Assembly: GCA_903830565.1 (NCBI GenBank)
Contig: CAIKUF010000282.1
Location: 1 to 33,834 of the forward strand
Source: an uncultured bacterium
GTDB taxonomy: Bacteria; Pseudomonadota; Gammaproteobacteria; Burkholderiales; Burkholderiaceae_C
Direction of reading: 5' to 3'
Length of the DNA stretch: 33,834 bases
How positions within the stretch are numbered: the first letter of the stretch is position 1; every line of letters begins with the position of its first letter. This document shows, piece by piece, positions 18,842-29,500 of the stretch. The notes beneath the pieces are model-generated. The model saw only the letters and a list, made by a program, of their open reading frames with translations. It was not told where the DNA came from and ran no database searches. The position numbers were made by a program, and so were the translations under genes.

Positions 18842-20476
18842 ATGTCTGAACTTCCCACCTTCGACACCATCGTCGTCGGCGCCGGCACGGCCGGCTGCCT
18901 GCTCGCCAACCGCTTGAGCGCCGACCCGGGCCGGCGCGTGCTGCTGATCGAGGCCGGCGGGCGCGACAACTACCACTGGATCCACATTCCGGTCGGCTAC
19001 CTTTACTGCATCGGCAACCCGCGCACCGACTGGCTGTACCAGACCGAGCCCGATGCGGGCCTCAACGGGCGCCGCCTGCGCTACCCGCGCGGCCGCGTGC
19101 TGGGCGGCTGCTCGAGCATCAACGGCATGATCTACATGCGCGGCCAGTCGCGCGACTACGACCACTGGGCCGAAGTCAGCGGCGAGCCGCTGTGGCGCTG
19201 GGAGCACTGCCTGCCGGCGTTTCGCGAGCACGAGAACCACCACGCCGGCGCGAACGAATTCCACGGCGCCAGCGGCGAGTGGCGGGTCGAGAAGCAGCGC
19301 CTGCACTGGGACGTGCTCGACGCCTTCGCGGAAGCGGCGTTGCAGGCCGGCATCCCGTCGACCAACGACTTCAATCGCGGCAACAACGAGGGCGTGGGCT
19401 ACTTCGAGGTCAACCAGCGCAGCGGCTGGCGCTGGAACACGGCCAAGGCCTTTCTGCGCCCGGCCTGCAGCGAACGCAAGAACTTCGAGCTCTGGACCGA
19501 CGCCCAGGTGCACCGCCTGCTGCTGGATCGTGGTGCGGATGGCCGCTTGCGCTGCACCGGCGTCGAGCTGGCGGCGGCGCAGGGCCTGCAGCAGGTGCGG
19601 GCCACACGCGAAGTGGCGTTGTGCGCGGGGGCTATCGGATCCGTGCAGATCCTCGAGCTCTCGGGCATCGGCCCGGGTGCGCTGCTGCAAAGCCATGGCA
19701 TCGACGTGCGCCACGATCTGCCCGGCGTCGGCGAGAACCTGCAGGACCATTTGCAGATCCGCTCGGTCTACGCCGTCAGCGGCGCGAAGACGCTGAACCG
19801 GCTCGCCAACTCGCTGTGGGGCAAGGCGTCGATTGCGCTCGAGTACGCGCTCTCGCGCAGCGGGCCGATGAGCATGGCGCCGTCGCAGCTCGGCGCGTTC
19901 ACGCGCTCGGCGCCTGGCAACGCCTGGCCCGACCTCGAATACCACGTGCAGCCGCTGTCGCTCGATGCGTTCGGCGAGCCGCTGCACTCGTTCGACGCGA
20001 TCACCGCCAGCGTGTGCAACCTGAACCCGACCAGCCGCGGCACGGTGCACATCACCTCGCCGCGGCCCGAGGACGCGCCGGCGATCGCGCCGCATTACCT
20101 GTCGACGCCCGAAGACCGCCGCATCGCCGCCGAGTCGCTGCGCCTGACGCGGCACATCGTCGGCCAGCCGGCCATGGCGCGCTATGCGCCCAAGGAAGTC
20201 AAGCCCGGCGTGCAATACCAGACCGACGACGAACTCGCGCGCCTGGCGGGCGACATTGCGACGACGATCTTCCACCCGGTGGGCACCTGCCGCATGGGCC
20301 GCGCCGACGATGTCGATGCCGTCGTCGACCCGCGCCTGAAACTGCGCGGCATGGACGGCCTGCGCATCGTCGATGCGAGCGTGATGCCGACCATCACCAG
20401 CGGCAACACGAACTCGCCGGTGCTGATGATCGCCGAACGCGCGGCGAAATGGATGATCGAGGACGCTGCGCGCTGA
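18842..20476 (+). CDS. GMC-family alcohol/choline-type dehydrogenase (FAD)
   Basis: The 544-residue flavoprotein has the FAD motif VVGAGTAGCLLANRLS (about 11-26) and the two GMC signatures (PRGRVLGGCSSINGMIY near 80-96 and GAIGSVQILELSGIGP near 262-277). The active site has His478 (FHPVGTCRMG) and Asn524 (SGNTNSPVLMIAERAAKWM). It resembles BetA and AlkJ, membrane-associated dehydrogenases that oxidise choline or medium-chain alcohols to aldehydes and feed electrons to quinone. Nothing choline-specific (betB, betI, transporter) is nearby, so an aliphatic alcohol is more likely. The start is supported by GAGGTGAG. Unlike the GMC protein at 7467 it has no cysteine cluster. Confidence 0.92.
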   Translation: MSELPTFDTIVVGAGTAGCLLANRLSADPGRRVLLIEAGGRDNYHWIHIPVGYLYCIGNPRTDWLYQTEPDAGLNGRRLRYPRGRVLGGCSSINGMIYMRGQSRDYDHWAEVSGEPLWRWEHCLPAFREHENHHAGANEFHGASGEWRVEKQRLHWDVLDAFAEAALQAGIPSTNDFNRGNNEGVGYFEVNQRSGWRWNTAKAFLRPACSERKNFELWTDAQVHRLLLDRGADGRLRCTGVELAAAQGLQQVRATREVALCAGAIGSVQILELSGIGPGALLQSHGIDVRHDLPGVGENLQDHLQIRSVYAVSGAKTLNRLANSLWGKASIALEYALSRSGPMSMAPSQLGAFTRSAPGNAWPDLEYHVQPLSLDAFGEPLHSFDAITASVCNLNPTSRGTVHITSPRPEDAPAIAPHYLSTPEDRRIAAESLRLTRHIVGQPAMARYAPKEVKPGVQYQTDDELARLAGDIATTIFHPVGTCRMGRADDVDAVVDPRLKLRGMDGLRIVDASVMPTITSGNTNSPVLMIAERAAKWMIEDAAR

Positions 20477-20501
20477 GAGCGAGAACTGGCGCTCAGGCGC
20501 G
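20469..20501. terminator. Hairpin between convergent GMC and dsbB genes
   Basis: cgcgctgag (20469-20477) pairs with ctcag-g-cgcg (20492-20501) with one bulged base, spanning the 16-bp gap between the two convergent stop codons. A bidirectional terminator is the natural reading, although no long T-run is seen on either strand. Confidence 0.4.
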
Positions 20502-21002
20502 GTGCGAGAAACGCATCGCGCGCACCGCCAGCGCGGCCGAGACGACGCCGATGAAGACGAACACCGACAGGCTGTAGAACTCGAACGGCACGCCGAATAG
20601 CTTGACCGCCGCTTCGGCGCAGGTGGCGGTGACCTCGAACATGGCCGGCCAGAGCGCTTCGACGCCCAGTGCGTCGAGCATCTTGTCGGCGTAGCTCAGG
20701 TTGCAGGAGTAGGCCTGGGAGGCGATCTGGTTCTGGTACAGCGCGGTGAAGACGCCGAAGCAGCACAGCGCGACGGTCACGAGCTTGAGGGCGATGCGCA
20801 GGCGCCGCCAGCGCATCGACGCGGTGACGAGGCACAGCGCGGCGATGGCAAGGAAGATCAGCCGCTGCAGGATGCAAAAGGGGCAGGGCCGGTACTCGAA
20901 CACGTGCTGGAACACAAGGGCCGCGGCGACTGCGAGCAGGCAGATCGCCGCCAGCGCGAGCGAGATGCGGCGCGGCGTCAGCGAGAACGGCAGCGAGATC
21001 AT
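20493..21002 (-). CDS. dsbB: Disulfide bond formation protein B
   Basis: This 169-residue inner-membrane protein reoxidises DsbA and passes electrons to quinone. Four hydrophobic helices are visible. The first periplasmic pair is C40-P-F-C43 and the second pair is C100 and C128, separated by a loop ending EVTATC, as in the family. The length is normal. The ATG at 21002 overlaps the stop codon of the RidA gene (ATGA), so the two are translated together, a common arrangement in related Burkholderiales as far as I recall. No dsbA is present in the window. Confidence 0.93.
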   Translation of the reverse strand: MISLPFSLTPRRISLALAAICLLAVAAALVFQHVFEYRPCPFCILQRLIFLAIAALCLVTASMRWRRLRIALKLVTVALCCFGVFTALYQNQIASQAYSCNLSYADKMLDALGVEALWPAMFEVTATCAEAAVKLFGVPFEFYSLSVFVFIGVVSAALAVRAMRFSHRA

Positions 21003-21469
21003 CGGATTTGCGCGATGAGTTCGATCTCGACGCAGGCGCCGAGCGGGATCTGCGCCACACCGAACGCGCTGCGGGCATGCGCGCCCTTGTCGCCGAAGAC
21101 CTCGGCGAGCAGTTCCGAGCAGCCGTTGGTGACCAGGTGCTGCTCGGTGAAATCCGGCGTGCTGTTGACGAGGCTCATCACCTTGACGATGCGCTCGACC
21201 CGATCGAGGTCGCCCACCGCGGCCTGCAGCGTTCCGAGGAGGTCGATCGCGACCGCGCGCGCTGCCTGCTTGCCGATGGCGGTATCGGTGTCGCGTCCGA
21301 GCTGGCCGACCCAGGGCTTGCCGTCGCGCTTGGCGATGTGGCCGGAGAGGAAGACGAGATTGCCGCTGCGAACGAAGGGCACGTACGCTGCAGCCGGCAC
21401 GGCGACCGGCGGCAATTCGATGGACAAGGACTTGAGGCGGTCGTAGACGGACATGGAGGGCGGGCGCAT
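20999..21469 (-). CDS. RidA/YjgF-family protein
   Basis: RidA-type proteins form trimers that hydrolyse reactive enamine/imine intermediates. This 156-residue member has the expected pattern: VRSGNLVFLSGHIAKRDGKP, AIDLLGTLQAAVGDLDRVER, and a C-terminal GACVEIELIAQI near the substrate-binding Arg and Glu. It belongs to the larger YjgF-like group with the SVYDRLKSLSIELP opening, whose members often differ from true RidA in specificity. The ATG at 21469 is the longest start; ATG 21454 (MSVYDRL) is an equally plausible start, and neither has a clear ribosome-binding site. It overlaps dsbB by four bases and is divergent from comEC with 44 bp between starts. Confidence 0.88.
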   Translation of the reverse strand: MRPPSMSVYDRLKSLSIELPPVAVPAAAYVPFVRSGNLVFLSGHIAKRDGKPWVGQLGRDTDTAIGKQAARAVAIDLLGTLQAAVGDLDRVERIVKVMSLVNSTPDFTEQHLVTNGCSELLAEVFGDKGAHARSAFGVAQIPLGACVEIELIAQIR

Positions 21470-21513
21470 CGAAGCACCGCTGCAAAGGACAACCCAAATC
21501 CTACACTGCGACC

Positions 21514-23952
21514 ATGCAAGCCCCTCCTTACGGCGCGATCCTGGCTGGCCTCGCTCTGGCCTGGCTCGCTGGCGTGGGCGCCCAGCTCCAGCAGGCTGCG
21601 CTGTGGCCGCAGCTGGCCTATGCGCTCGCGTTGGTGACCGGCGTAATCGGCCTCGGGCTTGCTATCAGGTTGGGTGCAGCGCGGCGATTCATCCTTGCGC
21701 TGGTGCTGCCGGCAGCGGCATTGTCCGGCCTGGGGGTGACCGGCCTGCAGGCCGGCGCGCGGCTCGCCGATGCGTTGCCGGCGGCGCTGGAGGGGAGCGA
21801 CCTCGTCGTCACCGGCGTCGTCGCCAATCTGCCGCAGGCCGGTGCGAACGGGCTGCGCTTTCGATTCGAGATTGAGCAGGCCACGCAGGCCGGGGCGGCG
21901 GTGCGCGTGCCGCCGTTGATCGCGCTCGGCTGGTACAAGGGCAGACACGAAGACGCCGCGCTCGTGCAGCCGCTGGCGGAGTTGCGCGCCGGGCAGCGCT
22001 GGCGCTTCGCGGTGCGGCTGCGCCAGCCGCACGGCAACGCGAACGCGCACGGCTTCGACTACGAGCTCTATCTCTTCGAGCAAGGCGTTCGCGCGACCGG
22101 CTACGTGCGCGACGCACCCGCCGCGCAGCGCCTGGACGATGCCGCCGCCCACCCGGTCGAGCGCCAGCGCCAGAGCGTGCGCGATGCCATCGTCGCCCAC
22201 GTGAGCGACCCCGCCGCCGCGGGTGTGCTGGCCGCGCTCGCCGTGGGCGACCAGGCGGCGATCGAGCGCGACGACTGGGACTTGTTCCGCAACACCGGCG
22301 TCGCCCACCTGATGTCGATCAGCGGCCTGCACGTGACGATGTTCGCGTGGCTGGCCGGGCTGGCTGTCGCCGCCGTCTGGCGGCGCAGCGAGCGGGCGAT
22401 GCTCTGGCTGCCGACGCCGCTCGCGGCGCGCTGGGGCGGGTTGGCGGCGGCGCTCGCGTATGCCGTCTTCTCCGGCTGGGGCGTGCCGTCCCAGAGGACG
22501 TTGTGGATGTTGGCCACCGTCACCGTGCTGCAGTCCCTCGGAAGGCGCTGGCCGTGGCCGCTGGTGTTGCTGGCGGCCGCGGTGGTGGTCACGCTCGGCG
22601 ATCCGTGGGCGCTGCTGCAGCCGGGCTTCTGGTTGTCGTTCATGGCGGTCGGGCTGCTGATGTCTTCCGATGTTGTCCACGGCGCGGCGGCCGAGGTGCC
22701 GGACCGCAACCCACCGAGCTGGCGCGACGCGCCGCTGCGCGTGTGGCACGGCCTTCGCGGCGAGCTGCGCGCGCAGGTCATCGCCACCGTCGGCCTGACG
22801 CCGCTGACGCTGGTCTTCTTCCAGCAGGTCTCGCTGGTCGGCTTCTTTGCCAATGTGGTTGCCATCCCAATGGTGACGCTGGTCGTCACGCCGCTGGCAT
22901 TGCTGGGCGTCTTCGTCGCCCCGCTGTGGGCGCTCGGCGCCTGGTCGGTGCAGGCCCTCATTGCATGGCTGGCCTGGCTCGCGAGCTGGCCGCTCGCCGT
23001 GTGGACGGTGCCCGCGGCCCCGCTGTGGGCACAGCTCGCCGCGCTGCTGGCGGCGCTGCTGCTGGTGCTGCCGTTGCCGTGGCGCTTGCGCCTGCTCGCC
23101 GTACCGCTCGCGCTGCCCTTGCTCTTGCCGCCCAAGGAACTGCCCGGCGAAGGGCAGTTCGCGGTCGACGTCGTCGACGTGGGGCAGGGCACGGCGGTGC
23201 TGCTGCGAACGCGCAATCACCTGCTGGTCTACGACTCCGGCCCGCAATACTCGCCGGGCAGCGATGCCGGCCAGCGCGTGCTGCTGCCGCTGCTGCGTGC
23301 GAACGGCGAGACGCGCATCGACGTGCTGATGCTCAGCCACCGCGACACCGACCACACCGGCGGTGCGGCGTCGCTGCTCAATGGCATGCCGGTGGCGCAG
23401 GTGCATACGTCGATGGTGGGCGAGGCCGACGTCGCCGCCGGCCCGCCATGGCGCCGCTGCGAAGCCGGGCAGCGCTGGCAGTGGGACGGCGTCGCCTTCG
23501 AGGTGCTGCACCCTCAGGCGCTGGACTACGAGCGCGAGCGCAAGCCGAATGCGATGTCGTGCGTGCTGCGCGTGCAGGGCCGCGAGACGAGCGTGCTGCT
23601 GACCGGCGATATCGAGCGCGAGCAGGAGGCCGCGCTTGTCGAGGCTCTGGGCACTTCGCTGCGCAGCGAATTGCTGGTCGTCCCGCACCACGGCAGCCGC
23701 ACGTCGTCGAGCGAGGCGTTCATCGACGCCGTGCAGCCGCAGATCGCCCTCGTCCAGGCCGGCTACCGCAACCGCTACGGCCACCCGGTGGCCGAGGTGC
23801 TGCAACGCTATCGCGACCGAGGCATCGCGTTGCACCTCAGCCCCTCGTGTGGCGGCTGGACGCGCGCTGCCGCGGGCCCGAGCGGCGGCGAGTGCGAGCG
23901 CGACCGTTCGCGGCGCTATTGGCACCACACCGGTGCGCAGGAACTTCCATAG
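21514..23952 (+). CDS. comEC: ComEC/Rec2 DNA-uptake channel
   Basis: The 812-residue inner-membrane protein carries single-stranded DNA into the cytoplasm during natural transformation. N-terminal helices and a soluble OB-like DUF4131 region (about 40-200) come first. The Competence membrane domain (about 225-500) contains the ISGLHV motif (about 270) and the GFWLSFMAVGLL motif. The C-terminal metallo-beta-lactamase domain begins VDVVDVGQGTAVLL (about 550) and has H609-R-D-T-D-H614, VLLTGDIE and VVPHHGS, as in full-length nuclease-like ComEC proteins. All three domains are intact. The ATG at 21514 is close to the divergent ridA start, so both promoters share a very short region. Confidence 0.95.
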   Translation: MQAPPYGAILAGLALAWLAGVGAQLQQAALWPQLAYALALVTGVIGLGLAIRLGAARRFILALVLPAAALSGLGVTGLQAGARLADALPAALEGSDLVVTGVVANLPQAGANGLRFRFEIEQATQAGAAVRVPPLIALGWYKGRHEDAALVQPLAELRAGQRWRFAVRLRQPHGNANAHGFDYELYLFEQGVRATGYVRDAPAAQRLDDAAAHPVERQRQSVRDAIVAHVSDPAAAGVLAALAVGDQAAIERDDWDLFRNTGVAHLMSISGLHVTMFAWLAGLAVAAVWRRSERAMLWLPTPLAARWGGLAAALAYAVFSGWGVPSQRTLWMLATVTVLQSLGRRWPWPLVLLAAAVVVTLGDPWALLQPGFWLSFMAVGLLMSSDVVHGAAAEVPDRNPPSWRDAPLRVWHGLRGELRAQVIATVGLTPLTLVFFQQVSLVGFFANVVAIPMVTLVVTPLALLGVFVAPLWALGAWSVQALIAWLAWLASWPLAVWTVPAAPLWAQLAALLAALLLVLPLPWRLRLLAVPLALPLLLPPKELPGEGQFAVDVVDVGQGTAVLLRTRNHLLVYDSGPQYSPGSDAGQRVLLPLLRANGETRIDVLMLSHRDTDHTGGAASLLNGMPVAQVHTSMVGEADVAAGPPWRRCEAGQRWQWDGVAFEVLHPQALDYERERKPNAMSCVLRVQGRETSVLLTGDIEREQEAALVEALGTSLRSELLVVPHHGSRTSSSEAFIDAVQPQIALVQAGYRNRYGHPVAEVLQRYRDRGIALHLSPSCGGWTRAAAGPSGGECERDRSRRYWHHTGAQELP

Positions 23953-24057
23953 CGGGGCACGATGCTGCGTGCTCCACGCGTCAGCACCGAAAGCAAGCAT
24001 GCGGCCCGGAATTTGCTAACCTCGACCATCAGCATGGAAGTCAACGAGGGCAGGTCG

Positions 24058-25494
24058 ATGAGAGCGAGCTTCGACGAGATGCAGGCAGCGTCCGGTTCGG
24101 TGCGCGAACACTACGCGGCCTATGACCGCTGGCTGGCGCGCCAGCCGAGCGACGTCATGAAGTCGCGCCGCGAGGAGGCCGAGGTCATCTTCCGACGCGT
24201 CGGCATCACCTTCGCCGTCTACGGCGACAAGGACGATGACGGCGCAGGCACCGAGCGCCTGATCCCGTTCGACCTCATCCCGCGCGTGATCCCGGCCCAC
24301 GAATGGAGCGAGCTCGAGCGCGGCCTGCGCCAGCGCGTGACGGCGCTGAATCGCTTCGTGCAGGACGTCTATCACGGGCAAGAGATCGTTCGCGCAGGGA
24401 TCGTCCCCGCCGAGCAGATCGTCGGCAACTCGCAGTACCGGCCGGAGATGAAGGGCGTCGACGTACCCGGCGGCGTGTATTCGCACATCGCCGGCATCGA
24501 CATCGTGCGCGCCGCCAACCCCGACGGCAGCGGCAGCTACTATGTGCTCGAAGACAACCTGCGCGTTCCGAGCGGCGTGAGCTACATGCTGGAGAACCGC
24601 AAGATGATGATGCGGCTCTTTCCCGATCTCTTCAACCAGCACCGCGTGGCCCCGGTGGCGCACTACCCCGACCTCTTGCTGGAAACGCTGCGCGCGGTGG
24701 CGCCGCCGGCGGTGAACGAGCCGACCGTCGTCCTGCTCACGCCCGGCATGTACAACAGCGCCTACTTCGAGCACGCGTTCCTCGCCCAGCAGATGGGCAT
24801 CGAGCTGGTGGAAGGGCAGGACCTGTTCGTCAAGGACAACTTCGTCTACATGCGCACGACGCGCGGCCCGCGGCGCGTGGACGTGATCTACCGCCGTCTG
24901 GATGACGACTTCCTCGACCCGCTCGCCTTCCGCCCCGATTCCACGCTCGGTTGCGCCGGCCTGCTCAGCGCCTACCGCGCGGGCAACGTGACGCTGGCCA
25001 ACGCGATCGGCACCGGCGTCGCCGACGACAAGTCGATCTACCCCTATGTGCCGAAGATGGTCGAGTTCTACCTCGGCGAGAAGCCGATCCTGAATAACGT
25101 TCCGACTCATCTGTGCCGGGTGCCCGACGATCTCAAGTACGTGCTCGACAACCTGGCCGAGCTGGTGGTCAAGGAAGTGCACGGCGCGGGCGGCTACGGC
25201 ATGCTCGTCGGCCCCGCGGCCAGCAAGCAGGAGATCGAGGACTTTCGCGCCGCGCTGCTCGCCAACCCGGGCGGCTACATCGCGCAGCCGACGCTCGCCC
25301 TCTCGACCTGCCCGACCTTCGTCGACAGCGGCATCGCGCCGCGCCACATCGATCTGCGGCCCTTCGTGCTCTCGGGCCGGGCGGTGCAGATGGTTCCCGG
25401 CGGGCTGACCCGCGTCGCGCTCAAGGAAGGTTCGCTGGTCGTCAACTCGTCGCAAGGCGGCGGGACCAAGGACACCTGGGTGCTCGAAGGCTGA
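24058..25494 (+). CDS. Circularly permuted ATP-grasp protein (DUF404/DUF407 type)
   Basis: The 478-residue protein belongs to the circularly permuted ATP-grasp family (COG2308), predicted to form amide bonds using ATP. Visible motifs are [20 protein letters not shown] (about 163-182), [33 protein letters not shown] (Mg/ATP acidic cluster), the lysine strand [14 protein letters not shown] (about 370), [11 protein letters not shown], and the C-terminal [12 protein letters not shown]. The ATG at 24058 has a purine-rich ribosome-binding site (GAGGGCAGG); an in-frame ATG at 24034 is possible. It heads a same-strand cluster with the alpha-E protein 34 bp later. Substrate unknown; a peptide ligase or peptide tagger is the published prediction from comparative genomics. 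Confidence 0.92.
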   Translation: MRASFDEMQAASGSVREHYAAYDRWLARQPSDVMKSRREEAEVIFRRVGITFAVYGDKDDDGAGTERLIPFDLIPRVIPAHEWSELERGLRQRVTALNRFVQDVYHGQEIVRAGIVPAEQIVGNSQYRPEMKGVDVPGGVYSHIAGIDIVRAANPDGSGSYYVLEDNLRVPSGVSYMLENRKMMMRLFPDLFNQHRVAPVAHYPDLLLETLRAVAPPAVNEPTVVLLTPGMYNSAYFEHAFLAQQMGIELVEGQDLFVKDNFVYMRTTRGPRRVDVIYRRLDDDFLDPLAFRPDSTLGCAGLLSAYRAGNVTLANAIGTGVADDKSIYPYVPKMVEFYLGEKPILNNVPTHLCRVPDDLKYVLDNLAELVVKEVHGAGGYGMLVGPAASKQEIEDFRAALLANPGGYIAQPTLALSTCPTFVDSGIAPRHIDLRPFVLSGRAVQMVPGGLTRVALKEGSLVVNSSQGGGTKDTWVLEG

Positions 25495-25528
25495 ACGATG
25501 AGCTCGACGAATCAGCGGGAGTTGAACG

Positions 25529-26500
25529 ATGTTGTCTAGGACGGCTGACCATCTTTTCTGGATGGCGAGATACATGGAGCGGGCCGAAAACACCGCCCGC
25601 TTGCTCGACGTCAACTACCAGACCTCGCTGCTGCCGCAGACGGCCGACGCCGCGCTCAACGGCTGGAAGGGGCTGCTCAGCATCTCCGAGCTGGGCTCGG
25701 CCTATGCCCAGCGCTACGGCGAGGTCGACGCGCGCGACGTGATGCACTTCATGGTGCGCGACGAAGAGAACCCGTCGAGCATCGTCAGTTGCCTCGGCTC
25801 GGCGCGCGAGAACGCGCGCGCGGTGCGCGGCACGCTGACGACCGAGGTCTGGGAGACGCAGAACCAGACCTGGCTCGAATTCAAACGCGTGCTCGCCGCC
25901 GGCGACTTCCTCGACGACCCGAGCGAGACCTTCGAGTGGGTCAAGTTCCGCTCGCACCTGTCGCGCGGCGTGACGGTGGGGACGATGCTGCAGGACGAAG
26001 CCTTCCACTTCCTGCGCATCGGCAGCTTCCTCGAGCGCGCCGACAACACGGCGCGCCTGCTCGACGTGAAGTTCCACGCCGTCGAGAGCGAGTTCTTCGG
26101 CCCCGCCAGCGGCAACGCCGAGGGCCACGGCGAAGGGCAGGAGTACGACTTCTATCACTGGTCCGCCATCCTGCGCTCGGTGTCGGCGTTCGAGGTCTAC
26201 CGCAAGGCCTACCGAAACGTGATCCGGCCCGAGAAGGTGGCCGAGCTGCTGATCCTGCGCGACGACATGCCGCGCTCACTCGCGGCGTGCATGAACGAGG
26301 TCGTCCTCAACCTGCGCATGGTCGCCAACGAGCAATCGCAGGACACCCTGCGCCGAGCCGGCCGGCTGCGCGCGGACCTGCGCTTCGGGCGCATCGACGA
26401 GATCCTCGCGACCGGGCTGCACGCCTTCCTGACCCAGTTCCTCGACCGCGTGGGCACGCTCGGCATGGGCATCAGCCGCGACTTCCTGGTCCCGGGCTGA
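25529..26500 (+). CDS. Alpha-E domain protein (DUF403)
   Basis: The 323-residue all-helical protein starts with the hallmark MLSRTADHLFWMARYMERAENTARLLDVNY, repeated in variant form at about 161 (FLRIGSFLERADNTARLLDV). The alpha-E domain is named for its conserved acidic positions and almost always accompanies the circularly permuted ATP-grasp protein, as here. Its biochemical role is not known to me; a partner or scaffold of the ligase is inferred. The start is preceded by GGGAG ten bases away. It is followed 57 bp later by the transglutaminase-DUF2126 gene. Confidence 0.93.
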   Translation: MLSRTADHLFWMARYMERAENTARLLDVNYQTSLLPQTADAALNGWKGLLSISELGSAYAQRYGEVDARDVMHFMVRDEENPSSIVSCLGSARENARAVRGTLTTEVWETQNQTWLEFKRVLAAGDFLDDPSETFEWVKFRSHLSRGVTVGTMLQDEAFHFLRIGSFLERADNTARLLDVKFHAVESEFFGPASGNAEGHGEGQEYDFYHWSAILRSVSAFEVYRKAYRNVIRPEKVAELLILRDDMPRSLAACMNEVVLNLRMVANEQSQDTLRRAGRLRADLRFGRIDEILATGLHAFLTQFLDRVGTLGMGISRDFLVPG

Positions 26501-26557
26501 GACACTACGGCTTGCGGGCACCCGCCCGCAACGCCAAGCAGCAACCGAAAGCCGTTC

Positions 26558-29500
26558 ATGTCCATCCACGTCGCGCTCAATCATGTGACGCACTACCGCT
26601 ACGACCGGGCCATCCACCTCGGCCCGCAGATCGTGCGCCTGCGCCCGGCGCCGCACTCGCGCACGCGCATCCTCTCGTACTCGATGCGCGTCGAGCCGGC
26701 CACGCACTTCATCAACTGGCAGCAAGACCCGCAGTCCAACTACCTCGCGCGGCTGGTGTTCCCGGACCGGGCGACCTCGATGCGGATCGAAGTCGACCTC
26801 GTGGCCGAGATGTCGGTGCTCAACCCGTTCGACTTCTTCCTCGAACCGTCGGCCGAGAACTATCCCTTCGAATACGAGCCGGCGGTCAAGCACGAGCTGC
26901 TGCCCTACCTCGAGAAGGCGCCGGCAACGCCGGCGTTTCAGGCCTACCTGGAGGCCATCCCGCGCGAGAAGAAGCAGACCACCAATTTCCTCGTCGCCCT
27001 GAACCAGCGGCTGCAGAAGGACATCGGCTACCTGATCCGCATGGAGCCCGGCGTGCAGACGCCGGAGACCACGCTCGTCAACCGCAGCGGCTCGTGCCGC
27101 GACACCGGCTGGCTGCTGGTGCAGCTTTGCCGCCACCTCGGCCTCGCGGCGCGCTTCGTGTCGGGCTACCTGATTCAACTCAAGAGCGACGTCAAGTCGC
27201 TCGATGGCCCGAGCGGCACCGAGGTCGATTTCACCGATCTGCATGCCTGGTGCGAGGTGTTCCTGCCCGGCGCGGGCTGGATCGGGTTCGACCCGACCTC
27301 GGGCCTGCTCGCAGGCGAAGGCCACATCCCGCTCGCCTGCTCGCCCGACCCCGGCTCGGCCGCGCCGGTGACCGGCGCGCTCGAGAAATGCAAGACTGAG
27401 TTCGAGCACCACATGACGGTCTCGCGCGTGTGGGAAGCGCCGCGTGTGACCTTGCCCTACACCGACGGCCAGTGGGCTGCCATCGAGGCGCTGGGCCACC
27501 AGGTCGACCAGGATCTGCGCAAGAACGACGTTAGGCTCACGCAGGGCGGCGAGCCGACCTTCGTCTCCGTCGACGACCGCGACGGCGCCGAGTGGAACAC
27601 CGACGCCATGGGCCCGACCAAGCGCTTGCTCAGCGCCGACCTGATGGCCAAGCTGCGCGCCAAGTATGGTCAGGGCGGCCTGCTGCACTTCGGCCAGGGC
27701 AAGTGGTATCCGGGCGAGCAGCTTCCGCGCTGGTCGCTGAACCTCTTCTGGCGCAAGGACCGCGAGCCGGCCTGGACGCATCCCGAGCTGTTCGCCGACG
27801 AGCACCGGGACTACGGCGTCACCGAGGTGCAGGCGCAGCAGTTCCTGCACGGCGTCGCGCGGCGCCTGTCGCTCGACCCGAAGTACGTCTTCCCGGCCTA
27901 CGAGGACGTCTGGTACCACCTGTGGCGCGAGCGCAAGCTGCCGGTCAACGTCGATCCCTTCGATGCCCGCCTGTCGGACGCGCTCGAACGCGAGCGCCTG
28001 GCCAAGATCTTCACCCGCGGCCTGGACAAGGTCGTCGGCCACGTGCTGCCGGTGGCGCGCCACCCGGGCAGTTCGCTGCGCTGGCAGACCGGCACGTGGT
28101 TCCTGCGCAGCGAGCGCTGCTACCTGATCCCGGGCGATTCGGCGATGGGTTACCGGCTGCCGCTCGACTCGCAGCCCTGGGCCGCGTCGGGCGACTTGCC
28201 TTGGGTGGTCCCGCCCGACCAGACGCAGCCCTTCGCGCCGCTGCCGCCCTACCAGCGCCTGCGCTTTCCGAGCCAGTTGGCCGCAGCGTCTGCGCAAGCT
28301 GGTGCCTCGCCCGATGCGGCCAAGGCCAGCGCACGCGGTGTGGGCTTCGCCGATCGCTCGCGCGCCGCGCGTCGCAGCGAAGGGGTGAGCGCCGCCGCCA
28401 GCCCTGCGCTAGCGTTGAAGGCGCCCGAGCGATTCGAGTCGGCGGGCTGGATCACGCGCACCGCGATGAGCGCCGAGCCGCGCGGCGGGCGGCTCTACGT
28501 GTTCATGCCGCCGGTGTCGGCGCTGGAGGACTACCTCGAACTCGTCGCCGCAGTCGAAGACACGGCGGTCGAGATGAAGCTGCCACTGATCCTCGAAGGC
28601 TACGAGCCGCCCAAGGACCCGCGTCTCTCGACGCTGCGTGTGACGCCCGACCCGGGCGTGATCGAGGTCAACATCCATCCGGCGCACAGTTGGGAAGAAC
28701 TCGTCGAGCAGACGACGCACCTGTACCAGTCGGCACACGAGACGCGTTTGTCGACCGAGAAGTTCATGCTCGACGGGCGGCACACCGGCACCGGCGGCGG
28801 CAACCATTTCGTCCTCGGCGGCGCGACGCCGGCCGATTCGCCCTTCCTGCGCCGGCCCGAGCTGCTGACCAGCATGATCGGCTACTGGCACAACCATCCG
28901 GCGCTGTCCTACCTGTTCTCGGGCCTCTTCGTCGGTCCGACCAGCCAGGCGCCGCGCATCGACGAAGCGCGCAACGACTCGGTCTACGAGATCGAGATCG
29001 CCTTTGCCGAGATCCGGCGCCTGACGGCCGCCGGCCAGCCGCCGTGCCCGCCGTGGCTCGTCGACCGCACGCTGCGCAACCTGCTCATCGATGTCTCGGG
29101 CAACACCCACCGCGCCGAGTTTTGCATCGACAAGCTGTACTCGCCCGACGGCCCCGCGGGGCGCCTGGGCCTGCTTGAGATGCGTGCCTTCGAGATGCCG
29201 CCGCATTCGCGCATGAGCCTGACCCAGCAACTGCTGATGCGCGCGCTCGTCTCGTGCTTCTGGCAGCAGCCCTATCGCCCGCAGCGCCTCAAGCGCTGGG
29301 GCACCGAACTGCACGACCGCTTCATGCTGCCGCACTTCGTCTGGCAGGACATGGCCGACGTGGTCGAGGAACTGAACGACTTCGGGTATCCGATCGATCT
29401 CGAATGGTTCGCGCCGCACCTGAACTTCCGCTTCCCGCGCCTCGGGGACTTCGCGGCCAGCGGCGTCGACGTCGAGCTGCGCTTGGCCCTCGAACCCTGG

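Noticed and set aside
18842-20476. Naming the second GMC enzyme betA (choline dehydrogenase)
   Set aside because: No betaine aldehyde dehydrogenase, choline transporter or betI nearby, and GMC family members are hard to separate by substrate.
26276-28297. 673-codon minus-strand frame opposite the DUF2126 gene
   Set aside because: Antisense shadow in GC-rich coding DNA, no recognisable domain.
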